A stretch of 64,000 bases of DNA from Lysobacterales bacterium (GTDB taxonomy: Bacteria; Pseudomonadota; Gammaproteobacteria; Xanthomonadales; Rhodanobacteraceae): assembly GCA_014338185.1 (NCBI GenBank), contig QUBV01000001.1:1-64000 (forward strand). The letters are read 5' to 3'. Position numbers and translations under genes: made by a program. Below the pieces are notes generated by a model that had not been told where the DNA came from, did no database searches, and saw only the letters and a program-made list of their open reading frames with translations. This document shows, one piece after another, positions 9,399 through 19,301 of this stretch. Each line of letters begins with the position of its first letter. Positions within the stretch are counted from its first letter, which is position 1.

Positions 9399-9427
9399 AA
9401 ATTATTACTGTCAAGTGCGCGTGTCAA
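9399..9427 (-). promoter_or_regulatory. Probable sigma-70 promoter of metJ
   Basis: On the minus strand a perfect TTGACA (9427-9422) is followed, 14-17 nt on, by the AT-rich TAATAATTT (9407-9399), in otherwise GC-rich DNA. The expected start point is about 25-30 nt before the metJ ATG. The exact -10 hexamer is ambiguous. Confidence 0.5.
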
Positions 9428-9535
9428 CAATTTTGTGAGGCGAAACAACAGCTTTTGAAACCGCCCACATGGCACCCCGGACACCCCTCGACAGGCCGGC
9501 CCGCTGCTACGGCCGTGATCATCAAATGGCCATCC

Positions 9536-9551
9536 AGACGTCTGGACATCT
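9536..9551. promoter_or_regulatory. MetJ operator (tandem met boxes)
   Basis: Positions 9536-9543 are AGACGTCT, the exact met-box consensus. The adjoining 8-mer GGACATCT (9544-9551) matches at 6 of 8, so the pair matches 14 of 16 positions of the minimal two-box operator known from E. coli. It lies about 110 bp upstream of the proposed metJ promoter, in a region with no other gene, so autoregulation of metJ is the likeliest use. Confidence 0.65.
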
Positions 9552-9923
9552 TCTTCTCAAAATGGCGCAATCCCGCACGAAACCGCTTGATTCAAGCACT
9601 TTTTTGCGCCTTCGCATCGCAACCTGCGCACGAAACCTCCGTCGATTCGCCCCGCGACATCCGCGCGCGCACAGCGCGACTTCACGTGCGGGCGGGCGAC
9701 TCCAGACCGGCCGGGCGATGTAAACGCCACCTGTCCCGGAACCCGACGCGCCCCGCCTGCGGCTGACGCGGACGGCCCTCGCGTGCGCCACGCGCAGCCC
9801 GCCAAGGCACGTGCGCGAGGTGCGCATCGATCCCTCCGGACCCGGCGTGACACGCGCTTGCGCATGCGCGTGCACAGACCTTCAGTCGCGATCGCGCTCC
9901 CGCACGCACGATGGCTGCACGGT
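9552..9923. other. Remainder of the metJ-gcvH intergenic region, no gene seen
   Basis: The interval between metJ and gcvH holds the met boxes and metJ promoter at one end and the gcvH terminator at the other. In the 370 bp between them I see no supported coding frame or RNA gene. Confidence 0.5.
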
Positions 9924-9956
9924 ACAAAAAAACAAGGGCGCCGCAGCGCCCTTGTT
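9924..9956 (-). terminator. Intrinsic terminator of gcvH
   Basis: A perfect 11-bp stem (9931-9941 with 9946-9956) and a 4-nt loop are followed on the minus strand by a run of T residues (A-run at 9925-9932 on the plus strand). It lies 24 bp beyond the gcvH stop codon. Confidence 0.9.
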
Positions 9957-9980
9957 CCGTATCGATGCCCGCGCGGCGAC

Positions 9981-10379
9981 TCAGGATTCGTCGCCCTCGA
10001 TGAGCTCGGCGTAGGCATCGGGATCGAGCAGTTCCTCGAGCTCGTCGGCCAAGTTGTCCGGCTTGATCACGAACAGCCAGCCGTCGCCATAGGCATCCTC
10101 GTTGATCGTCTCGGGCTTGTCGGTGAGCGCTTCGTTGATCGCGATCACCTCACCCGACACCGGCGCGTAGATGTCGGAAGCGGCCTTGACCGACTCGACC
10201 ACCGCGCAGGCATTGCCGGCCTTGACCGTATCGCCCACGCTGGGCAGCTCGACGTAGACGAGGTCGCCGAGCGCGCCCTGCGCATGGTCGGAGATGCCAA
10301 CCGTCACCGTGCCCGCGTCTTCCACGCGCGCCCATTCGTGGGACTTGTTGAACTTCAGATCGCCGGGAATCTCTTGCAT
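9981..10379 (-). CDS. gcvH: Glycine cleavage system H protein
   Basis: GcvH carries the aminomethyl group on a lipoyl arm between the P, T and L proteins of the glycine cleavage complex in the cytoplasm. At 132 residues it is the normal size. The lipoylated lysine is K65 in [13 protein letters not shown], and HEWARVE near residue 14 is typical. It follows gcvT on the same strand after 93 bp. A strong terminator follows. gcvP and lpd are not in this window. Confidence 0.97.
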   Translation of the reverse strand: MQEIPGDLKFNKSHEWARVEDAGTVTVGISDHAQGALGDLVYVELPSVGDTVKAGNACAVVESVKAASDIYAPVSGEVIAINEALTDKPETINEDAYGDGWLFVIKPDNLADELEELLDPDAYAELIEGDES

Positions 10380-10472
10380 GGCACGGGTCCTGATCGGATG
10401 AAGGTGGAAGACAGCGCTGGCAGCGCAAGGGATTCTACATCGCCGCCGACAAACGCCAAGCCGCGGCCCGCA

Positions 10473-11558
<1,086 letters not shown>

Positions 11559-11651
11559 GGGCCTGCGACCTGGGGAAGTGGGCCGCGCATTATCGCGGCA
11601 TCCGGCCCGCCTTGTCTGCGCCGGGCGCGCGCGGCCCGGGCGTGGATGCGC

Positions 11652-12107
11652 TCAGGCCGGATCGTGCACCGTGCGCACCACCAGCGTGGTGCCACGCAGC
11701 GCCACCACCTCGACCGTGGTGCCGACCGCGACCTCCTCGCCGCCTTCGGCGAGCCACTCGCCGTCGCCGACCTTGACCTTGCCGCGGCCGTTGACGAACG
11801 CCTCGCTCACGATTACCTGGCGGCCGATCATGCGATCGCCGCGACGGTTGAGCAGCGGCTGGTCGTTGCGCCGCTCCGCGAGCGGGCGGAGGTATTTCCA
11901 GTACAGCAGGCACGCGGCCACGCCGAAGGCCGCGAACAGCACTGCCTGCAGCAGCGCGGGCATGGTGGGTGCCAGCCACGTCACCACCCCCATCGCCGCG
12001 GCGGCGATGCCGATCCACAGCATGAAGTAGCCCGGCGCGATCATTTCCACGCCGATCAGCGCCAGCGCCAGCAACCACCAGCCGTAATGTCCAAGCAGTC
12101 CGTTCAT
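11652..12107 (-). CDS. NfeD family membrane protein
   Basis: This 151-residue protein belongs to the short NfeD class, which has no protease domain. Three or four hydrophobic segments fill residues 5-75 (GWWLLALALIGVEMIAPGYFML and following). A soluble OB-fold domain comes after residue 85 (GRGKVKVGDGEWLAEGGEEVAVG). NfeD proteins partner with SPFH-domain proteins in membrane microdomain organisation. Here the partner gene lies 33 bp upstream on the same strand. Confidence 0.9.
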   Translation of the reverse strand: MNGLLGHYGWWLLALALIGVEMIAPGYFMLWIGIAAAAMGVVTWLAPTMPALLQAVLFAAFGVAACLLYWKYLRPLAERRNDQPLLNRRGDRMIGRQVIVSEAFVNGRGKVKVGDGEWLAEGGEEVAVGTTVEVVALRGTTLVVRTVHDPA

Positions 12108-12140
12108 GTGATGTCCCCGGAAGGATGCGGGCGCGCTGGG

Positions 12141-13103
12141 TCAGCGCGGCGGCAACGGCGGCGGATTGCGCGGCGCGGCGGCGCGCTTGTCGCCCTGCGC
12201 GCTGAGCGCTTCCTTGGCCAGCTCGGCAATGCCGGCCAGCGACCCGATCACGCCGGTCGCCTCCACCGGCAGCAGCAGCATCTTCTGGTTGGGCGAATCG
12301 GCCATCGCCTTGAGCGCCTCCACATACTTGTTGGCGACGAAATAGTTGAGCGCGTTGACGTCGCCGCTCGCGATCGCGGCCGAGACCACCTCGGTGGCCT
12401 TGGCCTCGGCCGCAGCCAGCCGCTCGCGCGCCTCGGCCTCGCGGAAAGCGGCCTCCTTCTGGCCTTCGGCGGCGAGGATCACCGACTGCTTCTCGCCGTC
12501 GGCCTTGAGGATGGCCGCCTGGCGCAGGCCTTCGGCTTCGAGGATGTTGGCGCGCTTCTCGCGCTCGGCCTTCATCTGCCGCGCCATCGAATCCACGAGG
12601 TCACGCGGCGGCTGGATGTCCTTGAGCTCGATGCGCGTCACCTTGAGGCCCCATGGGTGGGTCGCCTCGTCGACCACCTTGAGCAGCGCCGCGTTGATCT
12701 GGTCGCGCTTGGACAGCGACTCATCCAGGTCGAGGCTGCCGAGCACGGTGCGGATGTTGGTCATCACGAGGTTGATCACGGCGACTTCGAGGTTGGCGAC
12801 CTCGTAGGCGGCCTTGGCCGCGTCGAGCACCTGGTAGAACACCACGCCATCGACGCGCACCACCGCGTTGTCCTTGGTGATGACGTCCTGCGACGGCACC
12901 TCCAGCACCTGCTCCATCATGTTCATCTTGCGCCCGACCGTCTGCACGATCGGGATCAGCACGTGGAATCCCGGCGTGAGCGTGTGCGTGTACTTGCCCC
13001 AGCGCTCGACCGTCCACTCGTAGCCCTGCGGCACGATACGCACGAGCTTGGACAGCAGGATGATCGCGACGACAAAGACGACGAGTGCGACGAATCCGGT
13101 CAC
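12141..13103 (-). CDS. SPFH/Band 7 domain protein, stomatin/paraslipin-like (QmcA-like)
   Basis: This 320-residue protein has an N-terminal membrane anchor (residues 3-20) followed by the SPFH domain (VPQGYEWTVERWGKYTHTL, then DVITKDNAVVRVDGVVFYQV). A Glu/Ala-rich coiled coil (about 180-235, EREKRANILEAEGLRQAAIL) drives oligomerisation. Such proteins form membrane scaffolds and modulate membrane proteases. The next gene is an NfeD protein, the usual companion. The start is fixed by the anchor at the extreme N terminus. Confidence 0.93.
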   Translation of the reverse strand: MTGFVALVVFVVAIILLSKLVRIVPQGYEWTVERWGKYTHTLTPGFHVLIPIVQTVGRKMNMMEQVLEVPSQDVITKDNAVVRVDGVVFYQVLDAAKAAYEVANLEVAVINLVMTNIRTVLGSLDLDESLSKRDQINAALLKVVDEATHPWGLKVTRIELKDIQPPRDLVDSMARQMKAEREKRANILEAEGLRQAAILKADGEKQSVILAAEGQKEAAFREAEARERLAAAEAKATEVVSAAIASGDVNALNYFVANKYVEALKAMADSPNQKMLLLPVEATGVIGSLAGIAELAKEALSAQGDKRAAAPRNPPPLPPR

Positions 13104-13172
13104 GGCGGGTACTCCACTGGGGCTGAGGGAGCGAGTATAGGCTGTGGGCGCCCCGCGCAGGCAGGCCCGCGC

Positions 13173-14492
13173 TCAGGCCGTCGCGGACGGCTGCGGCAAC
13201 CACAGCGTCACGCGCAGGCCGCCGCTGCGGCGGTTGGCCAGCTGCACGCGCCCGCCATGGGCCTCGACGATCTCGCGCACCAGCGCGAGCCCGAGCCCGG
13301 ATCCGCTGCGCTTGGTCGAGTAGAACGGCAACAGCGCGTGGGCGAGCACGCTGTCGCTCATTCCGCAGCCGCGATCGGCCACCGCGATGCGCAGGCCGCC
13401 CGGACCCTGCGCCACGTCGAGTTCGACCTGGCCGGTGTCGCCGCCCGCCTCGTGGGCGTTCTTGAGCAGGTTGAGCAGGGCCTGCTCGAGCTGGGCACGA
13501 TCGAACATGCCCGGCTGCGCGGGCGGCTGGCCGCGCAACTTGAATGGGTAGTGCCGCGCCAGCGCCGCCAGCCACGGCGCCCACTCCAGCGCCTGCGGCT
13601 GTGGCTGTGGCAGCCGCGCAAAACGCGCGTAGCCCTGGATGAAGCCTTCCAGATGGTGCGTGCGCTCGGCCACCGTGTCGAACACGGTGGTGAGCCGCGC
13701 CACGTCGCCGCGCTGCGCGAGGGCGCGCCCCGAATGCGCGAGCGAGCGGATCGGCCCGAGCGAGTTGTTGAGCTCGTGGCTGATGACGCGGATCACCTTC
13801 TTCCAGGTCGCCACTTCCTGGCGGGCCAGCTCACGCGTAAGCCGCCGCAGTTGCACCAGCCGGTGCGCGCGCCCCTGTAGCTTGAAGCTGCGCTGCGACA
13901 GGTGGAAGGTCTCCTCCTCGCCGTCGAACTCGATTCCGAACAGGCCATCGCCGCCCGCCGCCACCGCTTGCGCCAGGGCGTTGGGCGCGGAGGCGAGGAT
14001 GTCGCTGAACAAGCGTCCCTGCAGCGACCGCCCCGCATGCAGCAGGTGTCGCGCCGCAAGGTTTGCATAGACCACGTGGCCACCGGGTTCGATCAGCACC
14101 AGCGCGGTCGGCGTGTTCTGCACCACGGTGTCGAGCAGCAGCTCGCGCTGGAACAGGTGCTGGCGCTGCTCGCGCAGCACGCTGCCCAGCTCGTTGTGCG
14201 CCGCCACCAGATCGCCCATTTCGTCGCCACGCCGCGCCACGATCGAAAAGCTGAAGTCGCCGTCGCGAAACGCACTCACGCTGCCGGCCAGCGCGCGGAT
14301 CAGGGCCGCCACCGGCTGCGCCAGCACGCGCGCGAGCGCGATCATCGGCAGCGCCAGCAGCAGCACGCCCACGCTCGCGGCCAACCACGGCGCCGCGAGC
14401 CAGTGCAGCAGCAAGGCCGTGAGCAAGGCGCCGGCGAGGCTGGCCGTGAACAGCGCCGCGGCGAGCTTTCCTTCGAGTGAGATCAGGCGCAT
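13173..14492 (-). CDS. Sensor histidine kinase, NtrY-like
   Basis: This 439-residue inner-membrane kinase has two membrane segments (about 10-30 and 34-54) with almost no periplasmic loop. A HAMP linker (about 55-110) and a PAS domain (about 115-220, NTPTALVLIEPGGHVVYANL) follow. The dimerisation box is VISHELNNSLGPIRS, with the phospho-acceptor H239. The ATPase domain shows an N box (LLNLLKNAHEAGG), G1 (VADRGCGMS) and G2 (GSGLGLALVREIVEAHGG). It follows its response regulator after 59 bp. The lack of a sensory loop suggests it reads a membrane or cytoplasmic state, perhaps that of the exporter encoded upstream. Confidence 0.94.
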   Translation of the reverse strand: MRLISLEGKLAAALFTASLAGALLTALLLHWLAAPWLAASVGVLLLALPMIALARVLAQPVAALIRALAGSVSAFRDGDFSFSIVARRGDEMGDLVAAHNELGSVLREQRQHLFQRELLLDTVVQNTPTALVLIEPGGHVVYANLAARHLLHAGRSLQGRLFSDILASAPNALAQAVAAGGDGLFGIEFDGEEETFHLSQRSFKLQGRAHRLVQLRRLTRELARQEVATWKKVIRVISHELNNSLGPIRSLAHSGRALAQRGDVARLTTVFDTVAERTHHLEGFIQGYARFARLPQPQPQALEWAPWLAALARHYPFKLRGQPPAQPGMFDRAQLEQALLNLLKNAHEAGGDTGQVELDVAQGPGGLRIAVADRGCGMSDSVLAHALLPFYSTKRSGSGLGLALVREIVEAHGGRVQLANRRSGGLRVTLWLPQPSATA

Positions 14493-14551
14493 GGCGGGTC
14501 GCCGGCAACGGCCAGGTCAGCACGATGCCGCGAACATGGGCGCCGCGCCAG

Positions 14552-15901
14552 TCAACCCTCACCCCGCAGGCCCGCCTTCTCCATGCGCCGGTACAGCGCC
14601 TGCCGCGACAGGCCAAGCTCGCTCGCGGCCTGGCTGATCACGCCGCGCGCATTCTTGAGTGCGGTCTCGATCATCGCGCGATCGGGCTCGGCCTCGGGGC
14701 CGCCACGCACGGCGCTGGCGCGCGCGAGCGTGAGGCCGAGGTCACGCGCGCTGATCACGCCCTCGCTGCACAGCAATTGCGCGCGCTGGATCGCGTTCTT
14801 GAGCTCGCGCACGTTGCCGGGCCACGCGTGCGCGAGCAGCGCCGCGCGTGCGCCCGCATCCAGGCGCGCGGCGCCCGCGAGGAAATGCTCAGCCAGCGGC
14901 AACACGTCGTCACCGCGCTCGGCCAGCGGGGGCAGTCGCAGCTCGATGACGTTGAGGCGGTAATACAGGTCCTCGCGGAACCTGCCATCACGGATCAACG
15001 CGGGCAGGTCGGCATTGGTGGCGCTGATCACGCGCACCTTGACGGTGCGCGTCCTGCTCGAACCCAAGCGCTCGAACTGGCCGCTTTCGAGCACGCGCAG
15101 CAGCTTGGCCTGGCCGGCCAGCGGCAGGTTGCCGATCTCGTCGAGGAACAGGGTGCCCCCGTCGGCCATCTCGAAGCGCCCCTCGCGCGCCTTGCTGGCG
15201 GCGCCGGTGTAGGCGCCCGGCTCGGCGCCGAACAATTCGGCCTCGATCAGTTCCGACGGCAACGCGCCGCAGTTGACGGTCACGAACGGCCCGCTGCGGA
15301 ACGCCGAGTTCGCCTGCACGATCTCGGCGATGCGCTCCTTGCCCGCGCCGTTGGGTCCGGTGATGAGCACGGGCACATCGGCGCGCGCGACCTGGCAGGC
15401 CAGCTCGACCACGCGCTCGGTCGCCGCCGAGGCGAACACCAGTCCGCGCAGGTCGTACTGGTCGGCCAGCGCCTTGCGCCGGCGACGGCGCTCGTCGCGA
15501 AACCGCGCGACCTCGCGGGTGGCCTCCGCCAGCTCCAGCAGGTTCTCGACCGTGGCCACCAGCTTGTGGTCGTCCCACGGCTTGGACAGGTAGTCGGCAG
15601 CGCCGGCCTTGACCAGCTCGACCGCGGTTTCCAGGCGCGTCCACGCCGTGAGCAGGACGATCGGCAAGTCCGCGTACTTGGCGCGCAGGGCGCGGAACAG
15701 CGCCACGCCCTCTTCGCCCGAGGTGGTGTCGGCGCTGAAGTTCATGTCCTGCACCACCAGGTCGACGCGCTCGCGCGCGAGCAGCGCCAGGCCGTCCGCG
15801 GGCGTGGCGGCATGCAGGGTGCGGATCTCGCGCAGGCCGAACAACAGGTCGAGCGCGGTGCCCACGGCAGGGTTGTCGTCGATCACCAGTACGGTGCGCA
15901 T
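14552..15901 (-). CDS. Sigma-54-dependent response regulator, NtrC family
   Basis: The 449-residue protein has a receiver domain (phospho-acceptor D52 in VVQDMNF), a sigma-54 AAA+ domain and a Fis-type helix-turn-helix at the C terminus ([21 protein letters not shown]). The Walker A loop at 182-189 is GPNGAGKE, where most family members have GExGTGKE. The sigma-54 contact loop is GAYTGA at 229-234, an accepted variant of GAFTGA. Walker B is [10 protein letters not shown]. The start is placed at MRTVLVIDD. It is encoded 93 bp after the second permease gene and probably activates the operon's own sigma-54 promoter. Confidence 0.95.
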   Translation of the reverse strand: MRTVLVIDDNPAVGTALDLLFGLREIRTLHAATPADGLALLARERVDLVVQDMNFSADTTSGEEGVALFRALRAKYADLPIVLLTAWTRLETAVELVKAGAADYLSKPWDDHKLVATVENLLELAEATREVARFRDERRRRRKALADQYDLRGLVFASAATERVVELACQVARADVPVLITGPNGAGKERIAEIVQANSAFRSGPFVTVNCGALPSELIEAELFGAEPGAYTGAASKAREGRFEMADGGTLFLDEIGNLPLAGQAKLLRVLESGQFERLGSSRTRTVKVRVISATNADLPALIRDGRFREDLYYRLNVIELRLPPLAERGDDVLPLAEHFLAGAARLDAGARAALLAHAWPGNVRELKNAIQRAQLLCSEGVISARDLGLTLARASAVRGGPEAEPDRAMIETALKNARGVISQAASELGLSRQALYRRMEKAGLRGEG

Positions 15902-15994
15902 GTCACGGTTCCTGGCTGGCTGGGCGCGCATCCACCCTTGGATGCGGGTGCGCGCGCCAGGGTTGCGTTGAGTGTATCCAAATGCGGGGCCGGT

Positions 15995-17206
15995 TCAGAC
16001 GCTGCGCGTGGCCAGCGCGGGGGGCACGCGCGAGGCGCGCAGCGCCGGACCGAGCACGGCCAGCTGGCCCAGCGCCCACAGGCACACGAATCCCACCGGC
16101 ACGTAGTACCAGGGCAGGCGCGGTGCCTGGTACTGCTGCATCAACCACAGGCTCAGCGCGTAGGCGAGCACGCCGCCCAACAGCAGGCCGAGCGTGGTGA
16201 TGATGAAGTTCTCGGTATGGAAGTAGCGCAGGATGTCGAACCGCGTGGCCCCGAGCGCGCGCCGCGTGCCGATCTGGCGCGTGCGCTGCGCCACCCAGAA
16301 GCTGGCCATGCCCACGATACCGAGCGCGGTGATCGCCAGCAGCGCGAAGATCACCGCGCCGAGGATGATGGCCATCGCGCGGTCACCCGCATAGCTCACC
16401 GCGCGCACCTGCTCGATCGAGCGCATGCGGCCGATGACGCGGCTCGGATTGGCCTGGATCATCCGCTGCTCGACTTCCTTCATCACCTCATCGCGGCGTC
16501 CGGGCTCGGCGCGCACGAGATAGGGCGTGGTGTTGCCATACGGCAGGTAGGCGGGCATCAGGCTCGAGTTCTCGATGTAGTCCGAATCCAGCCACGGCGT
16601 CTGCATGCGCTCGACGATGCCGATGATCGTGGTGGGCGTGCTGCCATTGTCGTAGTAGACCTGCTTGCCCAGCGCGCCGCCCTGCGGGAACAGCCGGTCG
16701 GCGAGCGCGCGCGTCAGGATCACGCTGGGCGGCGCAGCGCGGTCGTTCACCGTGCGGAAGCCGATTTCCGCGGGCGTGAAGTTGCGCCCCTCCACCAGCT
16801 TGAGCCCATAGGTCGACAGGCCGTGCGAGTCGACCATGTACAGCGCCGTGTCCGCGGTCGCGGTCGCCTGGTTCGGCTGCAGGTTCACGCTGGTCGACCA
16901 GCCGCTCTGGCTCATCGGCACCGAAATCACGCTGGTCGCATCGACCACGCCGGGCAGGCTGCGCAACAGCTGCAGGTCGGCCTGCTGCACGCTGCGCACG
17001 TCGTAGCCCTGACCGAAGCCGGTACTGTTGAAGACGAAGGTGTCGGTCTCGTTCATGCCGCTGGGACGATGCATGCGATCCAGGCGCTCGCTGATGATGA
17101 ACAGCGCGTTGCACACGATCGCCAGCGTCAAGGCCACCTGCAGGCCGATCAGGACCATCGACACCTTGTTGCGCATGAGCGCGGAGAGAATCGGGCGAAA
17201 TTCCAT
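15995..17206 (-). CDS. ABC transporter permease, MacB/FtsX type (second permease)
   Basis: This 403-residue permease has one N-terminal membrane segment (about 15-38), a large periplasmic domain with MacB-like features (about 40-270), and three C-terminal segments ending in PALRASRVPPALATRSV. The FtsX core motif is seen in TRQIGTRRALGATRFDILRYF. It lies 11 bp after the first permease gene, so the two probably form a heterodimer with the ATPase encoded upstream. MacB-type systems extrude peptides, lipoproteins or lipids from the periplasmic side. Confidence 0.92.
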   Translation of the reverse strand: MEFRPILSALMRNKVSMVLIGLQVALTLAIVCNALFIISERLDRMHRPSGMNETDTFVFNSTGFGQGYDVRSVQQADLQLLRSLPGVVDATSVISVPMSQSGWSTSVNLQPNQATATADTALYMVDSHGLSTYGLKLVEGRNFTPAEIGFRTVNDRAAPPSVILTRALADRLFPQGGALGKQVYYDNGSTPTTIIGIVERMQTPWLDSDYIENSSLMPAYLPYGNTTPYLVRAEPGRRDEVMKEVEQRMIQANPSRVIGRMRSIEQVRAVSYAGDRAMAIILGAVIFALLAITALGIVGMASFWVAQRTRQIGTRRALGATRFDILRYFHTENFIITTLGLLLGGVLAYALSLWLMQQYQAPRLPWYYVPVGFVCLWALGQLAVLGPALRASRVPPALATRSV

Positions 17207-17217
17207 GACGTGCCTCC

Positions 17218-18522
17218 TCAGATCTTCAGTTGCGCGGCCGGCTGCACGCGACAGGCGCGCCAGGTCGGATACAGGCCCGCGAGCAGCGCCGCCACGATCG
17301 ACAGCACGATGGTGGCGGCCACCATCATCCAGTCGAGTGCTGCCACCGTCTGGTACTCGCTGTACAGCGCGCGCACCGCAAGCAGGCCCAGCGCGGTCAA
17401 CGCCAGGCCCAGCACGCCGCCGCTGATGCCGATCACGCCCGACTCGACCAGGAATTGCGTGAACACCTCACGCCGGCTCGCGCCGAGCGCGCGCCGCAGC
17501 CCGATCTCGCCCGCCTTGCGCGTGAACTTGGCCAGCAGCAGGCCGATGGTGTTGACCAGGCACACCAGCAGGAAGGCAAAACCGAGCCCGGTCTGCACCT
17601 GCACGTCACGCGACACCACGCGCTGGTCGGCCATCCATTCATTGACGTCGAGCAGGCGGTTGTTGAGCGGGCGCGGGAAGCGGCCCAGCTTCTTCTGCTC
17701 GTTGACGTAGCTGTCCAGAAAGGCCTTGAACTCGGCCAACCGAGCCGGCGAGTCCAGCTCCGCCCACATCTGGATCCATACGCAATCGGAGTCCAGGTAC
17801 GCCTCCCAGCCTGAAGCCGGCGCACTCCAGCAGCTGTTGTTGCCGCTGGCCCGCTGCTTGAGGTCGATGCCAGTGGTGAAGGGCATGTACAACTCGTCAG
17901 GATCGGTGAAGGCGCCACCCGTGAGGTCGTAGTACTTCGCGCGCAGGTGCCAGTCATCGAGCACGCCGGTCACGGTGTAGTCGACGCCATCCATGCGCAC
18001 GGTCTTGCCCACGCTGTCCTGGCCACCAAAGAGCTTTTCGTTGATCGCCTTGCCCAGCACCACCACGCGCGCGTGCTCACCGTCCTGGCGCCGATCCCAG
18101 CCGCTGCCGTACTGAAATGGCGGCTCGAACATCGGGAAGAAGTCGGCCCCGGCCACGCGCACGAGCGCACGAAACGGCTTGAGCTCGGGGTTGGTCGGCT
18201 GGATCGGCAGTGCCAGTTTGAACATCGCCACCTGGCGGTCGGCCCGGGCTGCCGCCATCAGCGCGACTGCATCGCGGTAGGTCACCTGATCGGGTGGACT
18301 GCCATCGTCGTTGTAGGGTTGATCAGGACTCCAGTTGTCGAGCTGCACGTAATGCAGCTTGTCGCTCTTCCACGGGATCGGATCACTGCCCATGAGGTGC
18401 ATCACCGTGAGCGTGGTCATGCTTGCGGCGATGCCCAGCGCAATGCCGACCACCATGAGCGCGGTCAGGATCGGGTTGCGCTTGAGACTGCGCAGGCCCA
18501 GTTGCAGGTAGTAGGCAAACAT
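17218..18522 (-). CDS. ABC transporter permease, MacB/FtsX type (first permease)
   Basis: The 434-residue protein shares the plan of its neighbour: an N-terminal membrane segment (about 20-45), a periplasmic MacB-PCD-like domain (about 50-290) and three C-terminal membrane segments, with FtsX signature RKAGEIGLRRALGASRREVF. The ATG at 18522 has GAGGAG 8 nt upstream and begins MFAYYLQLGLRSLKRNPILT, typical of this family. It lies 10 bp after the ATPase gene. Confidence 0.92.
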   Translation of the reverse strand: MFAYYLQLGLRSLKRNPILTALMVVGIALGIAASMTTLTVMHLMGSDPIPWKSDKLHYVQLDNWSPDQPYNDDGSPPDQVTYRDAVALMAAARADRQVAMFKLALPIQPTNPELKPFRALVRVAGADFFPMFEPPFQYGSGWDRRQDGEHARVVVLGKAINEKLFGGQDSVGKTVRMDGVDYTVTGVLDDWHLRAKYYDLTGGAFTDPDELYMPFTTGIDLKQRASGNNSCWSAPASGWEAYLDSDCVWIQMWAELDSPARLAEFKAFLDSYVNEQKKLGRFPRPLNNRLLDVNEWMADQRVVSRDVQVQTGLGFAFLLVCLVNTIGLLLAKFTRKAGEIGLRRALGASRREVFTQFLVESGVIGISGGVLGLALTALGLLAVRALYSEYQTVAALDWMMVAATIVLSIVAALLAGLYPTWRACRVQPAAQLKI

Positions 18523-18532
18523 CGCGCGCTCC

Positions 18533-19252
18533 TCAGGCCGGCATCGCGGTCGTGACCGCAGGGTGCTGGCCCAGATCCGGCTCGGCGGAGAAATCGGTGA
18601 CCTGGCCATCGATCACGTGCACGTTGCGCTGCGCGCGTGCGGCCAACTCCGGGTCGTGGGTGACCATCACGATGGTGGTGCCCTGGCGGTTGATCTCCTC
18701 GAGCAGTTCCATCACCCCGCGCGCCATCAGCGAGTCGAGGTTGCCGGTGGGCTCGTCGGCCAGCAGCAGGCGTGGCGAACCGGCCAGCGCGCGCGCGATT
18801 GCCACGCGCTGCTGCTGGCCGCCGGACAGTTCCGACGGATAGTGCTTCATGCGCGAGGCCAGCCCCACGCGCGCCAGCGCATCCTCGATGCGCCGCTTGC
18901 GCTCGGCCGCGGCGAAGCGGCGGTAGCGCAGCGGCACGTCGACGTTGTCGAACAGGTTGAGGTCGGGAATCAGGTTGAAGCTCTGGAAGATGAAGCCGAT
19001 CTTCTCGTTGCGCAGGCGCGAACGCGCGTTGTCGCCAAGGCCGCGCACATCCACGCCATCGAGCTGGTACTCACCGCCGCTGAACTCCTCCAGCAGGCCG
19101 CAGATGTTGAGGAAGGTGGTCTTGCCCGAACCCGACGGCCCGGTCACCGCGACGAATTCGCCCTCATCGACGTGGATCGAGAAATCGCGCAGCGCATGGG
19201 TTTCGATCAGGTGCGTGCGGTAGACCTTCTGCAGGTGGTTCATGCTCAACAT
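18533..19252 (-). CDS. ABC transporter ATP-binding protein, MacB/LolD type
   Basis: This 239-residue ATPase has Walker A GPSGSGKT at 38-45, a Q-loop (FIFQSFNLIPDL), the signature LSGGQQQR, Walker B LLLADEPTGNLDS and the H-loop THDPELA. The MacB/LolD/FtsE-type DEPTGNLDS motif fits the two adjacent FtsX-type permeases. It powers the exporter from the cytoplasm. Confidence 0.95.
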   Translation of the reverse strand: MLSMNHLQKVYRTHLIETHALRDFSIHVDEGEFVAVTGPSGSGKTTFLNICGLLEEFSGGEYQLDGVDVRGLGDNARSRLRNEKIGFIFQSFNLIPDLNLFDNVDVPLRYRRFAAAERKRRIEDALARVGLASRMKHYPSELSGGQQQRVAIARALAGSPRLLLADEPTGNLDSLMARGVMELLEEINRQGTTIVMVTHDPELAARAQRNVHVIDGQVTDFSAEPDLGQHPAVTTAMPA

Positions 19253-19301
19253 CGCTGGGTTCTCGCTCGGAAATGACGGGAAGTCCTGAATCGGATGCGG
19301 G

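Noticed and set aside
11559..11651. Glycine riboswitch upstream of gcvT
   Set aside because: The 93 bp before gcvT show no tandem aptamer features.
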